The notes below the pieces were generated by a model. The model was given only the letters and a program-made list of their open reading frames with translations. It ran no database searches and was not told where the DNA came from. A program made the position numbers and the translations under genes. A DNA stretch of 64,000 bases from Perognathus longimembris pacificus (Eukaryota > Chordata > Mammalia > Rodentia > Heteromyidae). Of this stretch, positions 1 to 11,597 are shown in pieces. Where the stretch lies: the NCBI RefSeq assembly GCF_023159225.1, contig NC_063174.1, positions 31,393,983-31,457,982 of the forward strand, read 5' to 3'. Within the stretch, counting starts at the first letter, position 1; each line of letters opens with the position of its first letter.

Positions 1-1243
1 ATATCTCCTCAATGTATATAATGAATTATAAATAAAGAAGAAGACGCATCATCTTCATCTGTTGATGGCCAGGTGACACTTGGGTGTAGTTGAAAGAGTT
101 TATTCTACTTAGCAGCTCACAAACCCTGAGAGAGATCAGCTGAGACATTTGTGAGTTTTCTGGCCTTTGAGGAAGAAAAGGCGTGCCATGGTTAGAATGT
201 GCCACCTCCATTCATGGATTGGAAACATAATCTTCAAATCTATGGTACTAGGAAGGGGAACCTGTGGGATGGGATTAGCTCACCAGGGCTCTACCCTCAT
301 AGTGATGATATGACAGCAGCAGTGGCTTTGGGGAATCAGTTTCCTCACTCTCCCTTCTCTTCTCCTTCCTCTCCTTTTCCTCTCTTTTTCTCCTCTCTGG
401 TGAGCAGACATGTCAATAGGGTGTCATCTTAGATCAGGAACTGACCTTGCAAGGATTTAGACTTAGACTTTCCAACCTCCAGATCTATGAGAAATAAATG
501 TCTGTTCCTTATAAATTACCCAATCACAGCCATCCTAGAAGCAGCACAAAGATTCTCCAGCAGGTAACCATGGGGATAAGTCATTCATAACATTATTTTG
601 TCATTTTCAGATCCCTGGGAATGAGACCTCTCTAGATCTAGCTGTCCTCTAGTGCACCTCTCTGCCACCTGCATTTGCTGCCTTCTCTCTCACTGTCATT
701 CATTTCTTGAGTAGGGAACGCCTTCTCCTTTCTGCCAGCTTAGAGCACCTTCATTTGAGTCTACTATGAAAGGAGAAATAGTAAAGAAAAATTAACTTGT
801 AGATAAGTGAAAAGATTATAAGCATACCTAAAGGTACTGAATTTTGTGGAGTAAAAGAACAATTCTGAGATTCTGTCTGTGTCATCAAGCTGGGGACACC
901 ACTAGCCATGATATCTTGTTGGCCCATGGGCTGCTTAGGTTAGTTGGGACCAACTTAGTGACTGGACCCTATGTCCCCTGAGTTTAGGGGTACCTGGCTC
1001 AGTTTGATGTATAAGAAACACAATCACAAACCTAGCTGGCGAGGAATAGGTGTTCTCTGCAGAATCAGGTGAGATAATGGCATGCCTGTCATTCTCATCA
1101 GCATGAATGTTCACAGACATTCCCTTGGAGATCTCAAAGGTCTTTAGATTTAGGCTTTTGGCTCTTGTGCTGAGTCAAGCAGCTCCAAATAACTCCAAAT
1201 AGATTTTTAAATCTATTTCCCTAGTGATTAGGGAAACTGTTAC
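1..1243. other. No gene or repeat recognised
   Basis: Mixed-composition sequence. Open frames are shorter than 80 codons, with no recognisable domain and no splice-site pattern that I trust. I see no SINE or L1 similarity. Confidence 0.5.
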
Positions 1244-1462
1244 ATGCAAGACACTGGTGGCTCACATCTATCTTCCTAGTTATTAGGGAAGCTGAGATCT
1301 GAGAATTGAGGTTCAAAAGCCAGCCTGGGTAGGAAAGCCTACGAGACTCTTATCTCCAATTAACCAGCAACAACCCAAAAGTGGAGCTGTGGCTCAAGTG
1401 GTAGAGTGCCAGCCCTGAGCAAAAAAGCTAAGGGCCAGCTCCCAGGCCTATCCAAAGAAAGA
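1244..1462 (+). mobile_element. B1-ID composite SINE
   Basis: First copy of the main SINE type in this window. The left part is B1-like (ctggtggctcac, then an altered cctgtaatcc block, then gctgagatctgag). A linker reads 'ctccaattaaccag'. The right part is ID-like (gtggctcaagtggtagagtg, then agccctgagc). The right part carries the tRNA-like A-box region of ID elements. The copy is diverged and is followed by a long AT-rich tract rather than a clean A tail. Confidence 0.85.
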
Positions 1463-1469
1463 CAGAATA

Positions 1470-1620
1470 TAATACATTACATTATATATTATGATAGAAT
1501 AATTATATTTCATAATTATAAATCTTATATTATTTATGTATATAATTATATAAATTATAATTTTTATAATTAAAAATAATTTTAGAATTATAATTTGTAA
1601 TTATAATTTTGACTCTGTCA
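1470..1620. repeat. AT-rich low-complexity tract
   Basis: About 150 bp of almost pure A and T, with short palindromic ATTATAAT and TATAATTATA words. It lies directly downstream of the preceding SINE and may be an expanded SINE tail. Confidence 0.8.
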
Positions 1621-1928
1621 AGTGAGAACTCTTATCCTTTGTTTGATTACCCCATTTCCACTCCAGGCTTCAGAAGAGCATTCTGCCAGATGTAAGAGTA
1701 TACACCTCTCACTACTGACTCCTCATACTCTAAGAACCAGATTATCTGTCTGTAACCTGATGATTTGTCTATATTTATTTTGTTTTAAATTCTGGGATAT
1801 TTTTCTTCTCCTAAAATCAGGATATTTAGCTTCTTCTGTGTGGACCCAATGTCTAGATTATTTGCCTAAGGAACTATCTTTCACATGCTGGAAGGAAGGA
1901 AATGTATTTATTAAAAGAAGATTTGGGG
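1621..1928. other. Unrecognised spacer
   Basis: A 111-codon frame spans this spacer and runs into the next SINE. Its product shows no domain and its end is SINE sequence, so I do not call it a gene. Confidence 0.5.
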
Positions 1929-2155
1929 GGCTGGGTGTCAGTGGCTCATGCCTGTAATCCTAGCTATTCAGGAGGCCAAGATCAGAGGATTCCCATTCAA
2001 AGCCAGCCCAGGCAGGAAAGTCTATGAGACTCTGATCTCCAATTAACTACTAAAAAGGCAGAAAGTAGAGCTGTGACTAAAGAGCAATGAAGCTCAGGGA
2101 CAGTGTCCAGGCCCCAAGTTCAAGCCACAGGATGAGCCACACATACACAAAGAAA
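1929..2155 (+). mobile_element. B1-ID composite SINE
   Basis: Begins 'ggctgggtgtcagtggctca', continues 'tgcctgtaatcctagctatt', and ends in a CACA/AAAG-rich tail (acacatacacaaagaaag). The ID-like half is partly deleted around 'aaagagcaatgaagctcagg'. Confidence 0.85.
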
Positions 2156-2669
2156 GGTTTATAATTTTTGCCTTACCTTTCTAAGAAATGGAGTTTCTAG
2201 GAAGCATCTACTTTAAAAAAGGAAGCAAGTGAAGGTATTGTGAAGAGAGCAGTATATGGGATCACGTTGTGAAAGAAGCCAGTGTTATCAGCTGGCCATT
2301 CTGCTGAGGTCAGCTCAGCAGAGCAAGGCTGCAAAACGAAATCACTCACCATAGCTGACCTTGTTGGCTATCCAGATAAGAATGGGTGGGAAATTGAGCT
2401 GACTGGTTTGATTATATTTGAAAAGCTGGTTTATCTTACCGGGAAATACATTAGGCCAACTCCTGACTTACTCCTCTAAAACAGTGAATCTACAAAGAGG
2501 TTGAAATGACCCTGCTTGCCTGGGAGGAGAGGAAGGTAGGAGTAAGCAGCTGTGACTCAGTGTTCACATGGATCCTGTCCCTAAGGGCTGAAAACAACAA
2601 CAGTGTAACTTTTTGTCTAGATCTCTTCGCTTGTCATGGCAGAAGAAAAGTCCCCACAAATCTATAATG
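2156..2669. other. No gene recognised
   Basis: Unrecognised DNA with only short open frames. The 65-codon frame at 2282-2479 has no recognisable domain. Confidence 0.45.
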
Positions 2670-2734
2670 GACATTTTTGTGTGTCCTGGCACTGGGGCTT
2701 GAACTCAGGGTCAGGCTCTCTCACTTTGCTTTTT
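2670..2734 (-). mobile_element. SINE fragment, left side of L1-A insertion
   Basis: Reverse-orientation SINE sequence (ggggcttgaactcagggtca) that stops at the start of L1-A. Its continuation is found on the far side of the L1 at 10298. The last 15 bases, 2720-2734, form the left copy of the L1-A target-site duplication. Confidence 0.8.
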
Positions 2735-3246
2735 TTTTTTTTTTTTTTCAAATTTTTATTATCAAACTGATGTAGAGAGGTTACAGTTTCATATGTTAGG
2801 CATTGGATACATTACTTGTACTGTTTGTTACCCGTTCCTCCCCCTCCCACATCCCCCCTTCCCTTTCCCCCCATGAGGTGTTCAGTTCACTTACACCAAA
2901 CAGTTTTGCAAGTATTGCTTTTGTAGTTGTTCGTTTTTTTTACCCTGTGTCTCTCAATTTTGGTATTCCCTTTCAATTTCCTGGTTCTAATACCAGTATA
3001 CATGGTTTCCAATATACTCAGATAAGATTACAGAAATAGTGTAGGTACGACCACGGGAAGGTGCCAAGAACATCGTCAATAATACTAGCTACAGATACAT
3101 ATGGGACGTTGAAAGTAGTTAAAACTGTGATATAACAATCGTTTCCATAACATGGAGTTCATTTCACTTAGCATCATCTTATGTGATCATAAGGGTATAG
3201 CTATTGGGCTCTTGTGCTCCTCTGCTGTGACTTGCCTATACCTGTA

Positions 3247-6200
3247 CTAATTATTCCCAATAAGGGAGACCATAGAGTCCATGTTTCTTTGGGTCTGGCT
3301 CACTTCACTTAGTATAATTTTTTCCAAGTCCTTCCATTTCCTTACAAATGGGGCAATGTCATTCTTTCTGATAGAGGCATAAAATTCCATTGTGTATATG
3401 TACCACATTTTCCTGATCCATTCATCTACTGAGGGGCATCTGGGTTGGTTCCAGATTCTAGCTATGACAAATTGCGCTGCGATGAAAATAGTTGTATTAG
3501 TGGCTTTACTGTGATTTTGTTTGTGTTCTTTTGGATAAATACCCAAAAGTGGGGCTGCTGGGTCATAGGGGAGTTCTATATTTAGCCTTCTGAGGAATCT
3601 CCATACTGCTTGCCAGAGTGGTTGAACCAGTTTACATTCCCACCAACAATGAAGAAGGGTTCCCTTTTGGCCACATCCCCTCCAACAGTTGTTATTGTTA
3701 GTTTTCTTGATATATGACATTCTTACTGGGGTGAGATGAAATCTCAATGTTGTTTTGATTTGCATTTCTTTTATGGCTGCTGATGTAGAGCACTTTTTCA
3801 TATATCTCCTGGCCATTCTCATTTCCTCATCAGAGAAGTCTCTTTTTAAGTCTTTAACTCACTTGATAAGGGGGCTATTGATTCTTTACGGTTTTATTTT
3901 GGAGGAATGTAATTTTTTTAGTTCTGCATATATTATAGATATGAAGCCTTTGTCCGTTGAATGTCCGGTAAAGATCTTCTCCCAGTCTGTGGGCTTTCTG
4001 TTTATCTTGCGAGCTATGTCCTTTGCTGTGCAGAAGCTCTGCAGTTTGATGCAGTCCCATTTGTCCAACCTTTCTTTGATTTGTAGGCTTTCTTGGTGTT
4101 TGTTAAGGAAGTTCCGTCCTGCGCCAAGGAGCCCAAGTGTTTCTCATACTTCTTCCTTTAGTGTTTTCAGGGTGTTTGTTTTGATTTCGAGGTCTTTAAT
4201 CCATTTGGAATTGATTTTGGTGCAGGATGATATATAAGGATCTAGTTTTAGTTTGTTGCATGTGTTGAACCAGCTTTGCCAGCACCATTTATTAAAGAGG
4301 CTATCTTTCTTCCAAACTATTGTTTTAGATCCTTTATCAAAGATTAAGTAGGCTTAGTTCTGTGGATTCATTTCTGGGTTGTCAATTCTGTTCCATTTGT
4401 CTTCAGGTCTGTTCCGGTGCCAATACCACACTGTTTTTATTACTATAGCTTTATAATACAGCTTGAAGTTGGGTATTGTGATTCCTCCAGCACTGTTCTT
4501 TCTGCTTAGGATTGTTTTTGCTATTCTAGGCCTTTTATTGTTCCATATGAATTTCTGGATTGCTTCCTCTATTTCCTTAAAAAATGGTGTTGGGATATTA
4601 ATGGGTATTGCATTGAATTTGTAGATAGCCTTTGGCAATATTACCATTTTGATTATATTAATCCTCCCAATCCAGGAGCATGGGAGGTTTTTCCATTTCC
4701 TTAGTTCTGACTTAATTTCATTTTTCAAGCTTTTAAAGTTCTCCTCAAAGAGGTCTTTCACTTCTTTGGTTAAGGTTATTCCTAGGTATTTTATGATTTT
4801 GCAGGCTATTGCAAAAGGAGTTGCTTTCCTGATTTCCGCCTCGGTCTTCGGGTCATTAGCATAGAGAAAGGCCGTTGATTTTTGAAGGTTTATTTTATAT
4901 CCTGCAACTTTGCCAAAGTTTTGGATCAGCTCTAGTAGCTTGGGGGTAGAGTCTATGGGATTCTTTAGGTATAGGATCATGTCATCTGCGAAGAGAGAAA
5001 GTTTAACTTCATCTTTTCCTATTTGCATCCCCTTTATATTTTCTTCTTTCCTAATTGCTCTGGCTAGGAATTCTAGTACTATGTTGAAGAGCAGGTGAGA
5101 GAGTGGACATCCCTGCCTTGTTCCTGATTTTAAAGGGAATGGCTCTAGTTTTTCACCATTTAGAGTTATACTTGCTGTTGGTTTGTCATAAACTGCCTTG
5201 ATTATATTCAGGAATGTTCCCTGGAATCCCAGTTTTTCCAGGGCTTTTAGCATAAATGGGTGCTGGATTTTGTCAAATGCTTTTTCCGCATGCAGAGATA
5301 AAACCATGTTGTTCTTTACCTTGCTCCGGTTGTTGTGGTGGATTACACTAATTGACTTGCATATATTAAACCAACTTTGCATCCCTGGGATGAATCCAGT
5401 TTGATCGTGGTGTATGATTTTTTTGATGACCTGTTGAAGTCGATTGGCCAGAATTTTGTTGAGAATTTTTGCGTCTATGTTTATCAGGGAAATCGGTCCA
5501 TAGTCTTCTTTCCGTGATGAGTCCCTGCCTGGTTTTGGGATGAGGGTTATGCTGGCTTCATAGAATGTGTCTGGTAGTGAACGTTCTCTTTCAATTTCAT
5601 TGAAGAGTTTGAGAAATATTGATGTGAGTTCTGTTTTGAAGACCTTGTAGAATTCTGCAGTGAATCCATCTGGACCTGGGCTTTTCTTGGATGGGAGACC
5701 ATTTATTGCCGTTTCTATTTCAGTACTAGATATGGGTCTGTTTAGAAGGTTTAAATCTTCATGGTTGAATTTGTGAATATGAATTTTTTCTAGGAAATCA
5801 TCTATTTCTTCCAAGTTCTTGAATTTGTTCGTGTAAAGGTTTGCAAAATAGTCCCTTATTATTTTCTGAATTTCGGTTATTTCTGTGGTGATGTTACCTG
5901 TTTCATCTCTATCTTGTTTATTTGAGTGTGCTGCCTTCATTTTTTGGTCAGGTTTTCCAGGGGTCTGTCTATCTTGTTGATTTTTTCAAAGAACCAGGTC
6001 TTTGTTTTGTTGATTCTTTCGATGGTTTTTTCGTCTCTAATTGATTTAGTTCTGATTTGAATTTAGTTATTTGCTTCCATCTATTGACTTGGGGTTTGGC
6101 TTATTGTTCTCTTTCAAGGAAATTAAGGTGCTTTCATAAATTATTGAGTTGCTGTTTCTCCAGTTTGTTGGTGTATGCACTCAGAGATATAAATTTTCCT

Positions 6201-7083
6201 CTGAGTACTGCCTTTGCTGTGTCCCAAAGGAGCTGGTACTTTGTGTCCTCATCTTGATTGAATTCCATAAACAATTGAATTTCCATTTTAATTTCTTCGA
6301 TGACCCACTGATGGTTCAGCAGTGTGTTGTTTTGTCTCCATGAATTGTAGGATTATCTGTGGTGGCTGTTTGAGTTGAGCTCTGATTTTATTCCATTGTG
6401 GTCTGAGAGAATGCAAGGAATGGTTTTGATACTTCTGAATTTGTACAGATTTTCTTTGTGCCCTAAGATGTGATCTATTTTGGAGAATGTTCCATGTGCT
6501 GTGGAGAGGAATGTGTATTCTGTTGTTGCTGGGTGGAATATTCTGTAGATGTCGGTTACGTCTAGTTGGTCTATGCAATTATTTAGTTCTGTGGTTTCTT
6601 TGTTCAGTTTTTGGCGTGTTGTTCTGTCCAGAGGTGATGAGTGTTAAAGTCCCCTACTATCAATGTGTTTGGGTCTATGAGTGTTTTTAGAGTCAGTAGT
6701 ATTTGTTTCATGAAGTTGGGTGCGCCTGCATTTGGTGTGTAGATATTTAGAATGGTTATATCTTCCTGTAGGAGAGATCCCTTTACTAGTATGTAGTAAC
6801 CTTCTTTGTCTCTTCTTACCTTTTTAAATTTGAAGTCAATTTTGTCTGATACTAGGATTGCAACTCCAGCCTGCTTATGGGGGCCATTTGCTTGATAGAT
6901 TTGTTTCCAGCCTTTCACTTTTAGAAGATGTTTGCTTTTGCTGGATAGATGTGTCTCTTGGAGGCAGCAGTAAGATGGATCTTGGTTTTTGATCCAACTT
7001 ATGAGCCTATGTCGTTTGATTGGAGAATTAAGTCCATTAATGTTGAGCATTAGGATTGAGAGATGATTGTTTGTTCCTTTCAT
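3247..7083 (-). pseudogene. L1-A ORF2 (endonuclease / reverse transcriptase), disrupted
   Basis: ORF2 of L1 encodes an endonuclease and reverse transcriptase that carry out target-primed reverse transcription. The start is the ATG at 7083 (MKGTNNHLSIL), because the same start is used in L1-B. The endonuclease domain (7083-6604) shows LQETHL and VGDFNT and then loses frame. The reverse-transcriptase block (5940-4354) is one open segment of more than 500 codons with [22 protein letters not shown] and the catalytic FADDMILYL. The C-terminal segment (3822-3247) keeps the cysteine motif [18 protein letters not shown] and ends [14 protein letters not shown]. The span of about 1,279 codons matches normal ORF2. 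Frame breaks lie near 6.62 kb, between 6.6 and 5.94 kb, and stops lie near 4.35 and 3.87 kb. Confidence 0.95.
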
Positions 7084-7132
7084 TGTCACTGTCCTGTTAA
7101 AAGCTGTGTCTTCCCATTTCTTGATCTGATGT

Positions 7133-8256
7133 TTACTGTTTAGGGTTCATTTCTCTGTCTGTATTGGGATCTTGATTATTTTCCTTGTATAGTACATCTT
7201 TAAGGATTTTTTGCAAAGCTGGTTTGGTGGAGATATATTGTTTCAGTTTTTCCTTACTATGGAAGACTTTTATTTGACCTTTGGCTATGAATGAGAGTTT
7301 AGCTGGGTACAGTATTCTTGGTTGATAGTTATTTTTATTTAGGGTTTGGTATACCTCATTCCAGGCTCTCCTCGCTTTCATGGTCTCTGCTGAGAAGTAG
7401 GGGTAATTCTGATTGCTTTTCCTTTATATGTGATTGTTTTCTTCTCCCTAACAGCTTTGAGGATTCTTTCCTTGTACTCTACTGATCCTGTTTTGATCAC
7501 TATGTGTCGGTGGGATGTCCTATTCTGGTCTGGTCGGTTTGGGGTTCTAAATGCTTCTTGTATCTGTATAAGCCTTTCCTTCTGGATATTTGGGAAGTTC
7601 TCAGCTAATATTCTGTGAAATAGGTTGCCTATCCCATTAACTTCTTTCTCCAAGTTTTCCTCAATACCTATTATTCTTAAATTGGGCTTCCTCATAGTGT
7701 CTTGAATCTCCTGTAGCGATCTGTTTTGTTGATTGGACTGGATTTGTATTAATTTTTTATCTTTCTCCATAGATTCTAGGGAATCTTCAGCTCCTGAGAT
7801 TCGATTTTCTGCTTCAGTTAGTCAGGACTGTAGGCTAGCTACTTGATTTCAAATTTCTTTTCCTTCTGACTGGTCTTTCCTGATGATTTCCATGTCATTT
7901 CTTAGGTCCTGTATGGATTTCTTTACTTCATTGATTTCATTAATTTGGTTTTGAGTGTTGTCTCTCAAATCTTTAAGCTGGGTAGCTATCTTTTCATTTG
8001 ACTCTTGAAGTTCATTTATCTTTCTATTTGTGGATGCCATGAAATTCTCCATTAATTTTTGCTTTGCCTCCTCACGCTCTAGAATAATTGACTGAAGAGA
8101 TTCAAACTTTTCATTTATCATGTTTATCAGTAGACTTTGTAGAGCATTATAGGGGTTCTCTTCTATGTCTTTGATTGACTGCACTGCTTCCTGCTTGTTT
8201 TGAGTGGGGGATAAGACTTCCTTGTTTGCCATCTTTCTTGTGTTCCTTCTGCCCAT
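7133..8256 (-). pseudogene. L1-A ORF1 (RNA-binding chaperone), disrupted
   Basis: ORF1 protein is the trimeric nucleic-acid chaperone of the L1 particle. The chosen start is MGRRNTRKM at 8256, matching the ORF1 start of L1-B. The N-terminal third is a lysine- and glutamate-rich coiled coil (KINELQESNEKIATQLKDL). It ends at an in-frame stop near 7848. The RRM-like segment (PNLRIIGIEE) and middle region run from 7770 to 7378. The C-terminal domain (NNYQPRILYPAKLSFIAKGQ) lies in a further segment, 7381-7133. Total length of about 374 codons is normal; at least two breaks separate the three pieces. Confidence 0.93.
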
Positions 8257-10282
8257 TTGGACTGGGAATGCCAGACTACCAGTACCTGTGAGCACCGTTT
8301 AAGACCCAAAGCAGAGCTTACCAAGCACTATTGTTTAAATGTTAGAAGTTCACAATTAAATACACATACCTTGTATACCTTTGTAAAAAATTAGATTTGG
8401 TGTTCCTAAAGAATACAATTTCAATATAACAACCAATCCTGAGCCCTGTATTCAGTAGTTACTTATTTACTGTTACTACCCTAGGAGCAATTCTTGTTCT
8501 TATATTAAGTTCCTTTTGGACTGGGTTTCTCTATGAACCCCTTTGTTTCACTCGAATTAAGCGGGGATACCCTTTATCCAATAACAAGGAGCCAATGGGA
8601 TCTGGAGGACCTAGTAATAAGTCAGGAGGGTAAGTTAGAGGTAATAAAGAAACTAGAGTAAAATGTATGGGGGGGTGATGGTTTTGGTTTAGTTTTAGTG
8701 ATGTGGAAATGTGAAGGAGAGTAGAATCAGTAGAGACAACAAGGTTAAAATGATAGACAATGGAGAGTTAGCAGTAAAGAGTGGAGATGTTATTCATGGG
8801 AAAGTAATTTTTGAAGAAGAAGAGTATATATAGGGAAATAATGAGAGAATACTGGAAGACAGATGCACATATCCGAGGAAAGTTATTTAAGAAAAAAATA
8901 AAATAAAATAAAAAGGAAAAACAAAACAAAACAAAAAAACAGCAAAAGAAAAAAGGAAAAAAAAAAGATCAACAACAAGACAAAACAAAACAAAATGATG
9001 GAACCAACAGGTGAAAATGGGAAAGAAAAACAAACCAATGATATTTCAGAAATGAAAATATAAGAAAAAAATAAAAATGAAAACTTAAAAATCTTTTGAG
9101 ACAAAACAAACAAAAAAAAAAAAAGAAAAAAAAAGTCTTCCTTATTTGTATGGGCTTTCTACAGTCTCTGGTTTCCTTGCGATGGTCTGCAGTCTATTCT
9201 GACACTTGGCTAGTTTGGCGTGCCTTCAGTTTGCAGGGGGTGTATCTGTTCTGACCTTCTGCCCTGTTGGTGCAATCTTGGGTCTCTGTGGTTCGCACAG
9301 CTTGCAGGTAGGCCTTGGGCGTCCTCTGTAGATGGGGATGTGAGCCATCTTGGGGGCCGTGGCTCCTCCTGTCTGCTGTGGGGCTGCTGTCTTTAACGCC
9401 TGGCTTTGAATAGGCTGGGGACTCAACAGGGCGGGGTGCCTCTGGCCTGGTTTACCGAGCTGAGAGTCACTTGCCTTGGGGAGTTTCCTCCCTCCTGAGC
9501 GGGGCGGCCTTCTGTGCAGAGCTGGCTATGGAATTCAGCTCATTTTTGGGCTGGGAATTGGGCTTCTAAAGGGGACCATTTATCTGTCTCGGTAAGTTTG
9601 TTCTCCCGTGTGGCTGTTCTGTGCCGCTGATAGCTGCTCGCCGCTTTTGCTTTTTAATTTTGGAATTCCGGCGGGCAGGGCGGGCACCTCTAGCCAAGCC
9701 GAGGCCCAGGACACACCTCCCACCTGGGCAGGGGGTGTTCTCCTGAGTGGAGCTGGCTCTCACTAATTGGTCCCTCTTGCCCTTCTCAAAGATGGCCGCT
9801 TTGTCCTCCCTTTCCCCAGGCGGGCTTTAGCTCCAGTCTGGTCTGCCCCTTTGCCAGTGTCAAAGATGGCGCTTTGCTCTCACGGTTGGGGGAGGAGCTG
9901 CTCTTTGGGCGTGAGTGAGACTGTCTTTCGTGGGAGTACTCACGCTGTTTCTAAGATTTCAGCCCATCCGTGCTCAGCCTGTGATCTGTATGTACGCTGC
10001 CGTCTGGAGAATTTCTCCCTGGTCTCCGTTGAGCTGCGTGGGGTGCGCAGCATGGCACCGGCACCGGCACTGGCGTGGCGTTGGGACTCTGCCTGGGCTC
10101 AAATCTGGGTTTTCAGACCAGCTAAATTGATTTTTCCTTCCTGGCCTGAATCCCTGTACTGTTAGAACTTATTTGAGCTGTCTATCTAGTGGTAAAAGTT
10201 TCTGTGGGGTGGGAAAACTGCGCTGTTGGAGGGAGCTCAGCTAGGGCGCTGTTGCTTCTCCACCATCTTCTTCGGGTTCCTC
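8257..10282 (-). promoter_or_regulatory. L1-A 5' UTR / internal promoter region
   Basis: About 2 kb lies between the 5' end of the element (10282) and the ORF1 start. In element orientation it begins with a GC- and CpG-rich segment of about 1.1 kb (10282-9140), the likely internal Pol II promoter. A T-rich tract follows (A-rich on the plus strand, 8883-9135), then about 620 bp of ordinary composition up to ORF1. L1-B has the same three-part layout, so this is a family trait and not damage in one copy. Promoter activity is inferred from the known role of L1 5' UTRs. Confidence 0.75.
8883..9135 (-). repeat. T-rich tract in L1 5' UTR
   Basis: A run of A-rich words on the plus strand (aaataaaataaaataaaaag, caaaacaaaacaaaaaaac) is a 250-bp T-rich block in L1 sense. 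The matching block in L1-B lies at about 23205-23345. Confidence 0.8.
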
Positions 10283-10297
10283 CTCACTTTGCTTTTT

Positions 10298-10341
10298 GTA
10301 CTTAAGGCTGGTACTCTAAAGCCACACTTCCAGTTCCAAGA
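10298..10341 (-). mobile_element. SINE fragment, right side of L1-A insertion
   Basis: Continues the reverse-orientation SINE interrupted at 2734 (cttaaggctggtactctaaa, then gccacacttccagtt). The preceding 15 bases, 10283-10297, are the right copy of the L1-A duplication. The B1-like half is missing. Confidence 0.75.
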
Positions 10342-10445
10342 ATTTTTTTTTCTTTTCTTTTCCTGATTATGTAACTCTTCCTCCCCAACCCTTTTTCTTT
10401 TTATTATTATCTTTAAGAAGTTGTACAAATGAGTTGCCATTTAAC
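10342..10445 (-). mobile_element. Possible ancient L1 3' end
   Basis: The sequence 'aagttgtacaaatgagttgc' followed by 'catttaac' resembles, in reverse, the end of old rodent L1 3' UTRs. The match is short. Confidence 0.35.
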
Positions 10446-10454
10446 AGAGTATGA

Positions 10455-10545
10455 AAACGAGATAGGGTCTGGCTATTTAGTCCAGCTGACCTGAAGCTCA
10501 TAATACTCCAGTATAATAAGCATGCCCAGTGCTGGGATGACATCC
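10455..10545 (-). mobile_element. Possible old B1-like SINE
   Basis: 'gagatagggtctggctattt' through 'cccagtgctgggatgac' follows the reverse complement of a B1-like monomer. It is strongly diverged. Confidence 0.45.
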
Positions 10546-10714
10546 TTGGATATAAACTAGCTATTCAATTAAATGCATAGCAAGTTTACATTTTTCTTAG
10601 ATATGTGTATTATTTTATTTTTGATATTAGTAATAGTGTGACTAGCAATATAATATATAAAGTCTTTTTAGGTATGTGTGTATGTTGTATACTAAGACTT
10701 GAACTCAGGGATTT

Positions 10715-11396
10715 ACATTCTTTTTAAAAAATAATTTGTTATTGTTATTGTAGAGTTGATGTACATAGGGGTTACAGTTACATGAATCAGGTAATAAGAA
10801 CAATTATTTTTGAACCATGTCTCTCCTTCTATCACTCTCTCCTAGTTTTCTCCTCCTGTCCCTATCCACAAGATATCCAGTTTGTTCTACACATAGTGTC
10901 TAGTGAGTATCACTGTTGTATTTGTTCATTCTTGCTCCACCTTTCATGTGCCCTCCTTTACCTGCCAAAATACAAACAAACAGACAAAAGGAAAAGAAAA
11001 CTAAAACAGTAACAATTGCTACTAAAAATGTCTCTTGTTTCTTTTTCTTGGAGTTCATTTCATAGAATATTATTTTATATGATCATCTGCACACAGCTAT
11101 TGAACCTTTGTCCAATACTCCTATGCATATCCTCCGTATGCTAATGACTAGGGTCCTATATAATTTATAATGTCCCAGTGTATATGCATATATACATACA
11201 TACATATATATTGTTTTAGTCATTCAGTGTGTTTACTTGTAGATTTATAGGCACATTCTAGTTGCCACAAATGAGGGAAAATATGCAGCCTATGTTTCTT
11301 AGGCTGTGGCTTACTTCACTTAATATAATTTCCCCAAGTCTTTCCATTTCCTTGCAAATGGTACAATATCATTCTTTCTGATGGATGAGTAGAATT

Positions 11397-11459
<63 letters not shown>

Positions 11460-11597
11460 ATTTTCTTGATCCAGTCATCAATGAGGGACATCCAGCTTGA
11501 TTCCATATCTTGGCTATGGTAAACAATGCTTCAATAAACATGATTGTGCTGGTGGCTTTAGTGTGGCCTGTTTTGTGGCCCATTGGACAAATGTCAG
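10715..11597 (-). mobile_element. Older L1 3' fragment (L1-C)
   Basis: Reverse-orientation L1 3' UTR and the last part of ORF2, clearly more diverged than L1-A. Recognisable anchors are 'gttgatgtacataggggtta' (3' UTR), 'tttccatttccttgcaaatg', and 'ttcttgatccagtcatcaat' (end of ORF2). An (AT)n microsatellite has grown inside it, and a SINE interrupts it at 11598. Confidence 0.85.
11399..11456. repeat. (AT)n microsatellite
   Basis: 58 bp of uninterrupted AT dinucleotides within old L1 ORF2 sequence. The alternating Ile-Tyr frame seen here is an artefact of the repeat. Confidence 0.97.

Larger units (their letters stand above)
2735..10282 (-). mobile_element. Full-length LINE-1 (L1-A), reverse orientation
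   Basis: A complete L1 of about 7.55 kb on the minus strand. It has a T run (poly-A tail) and 3' UTR at 2735-3246, ORF2 at 3247-7083, a 49-bp inter-ORF spacer, ORF1 at 7133-8256, and a 5' UTR of about 2 kb to 10282. It is flanked by a perfect 15-bp duplication, CTCACTTTGCTTTTT, at 2720-2734 and 10283-10297, which splits a SINE in two. Both ORFs carry stops or frameshifts, so the copy is dead. The full length, intact duplication and moderate damage suggest it is younger than the L1 fragments at 10.7 kb and 63.5 kb. It shares its 5' UTR and ORFs with L1-B and serves as an internal reference for that copy. Confidence 0.96.

Noticed and set aside
1622..1957. 111-codon plus frame
   Set aside because: Its end is SINE sequence and the rest shows no domain or conservation clue.
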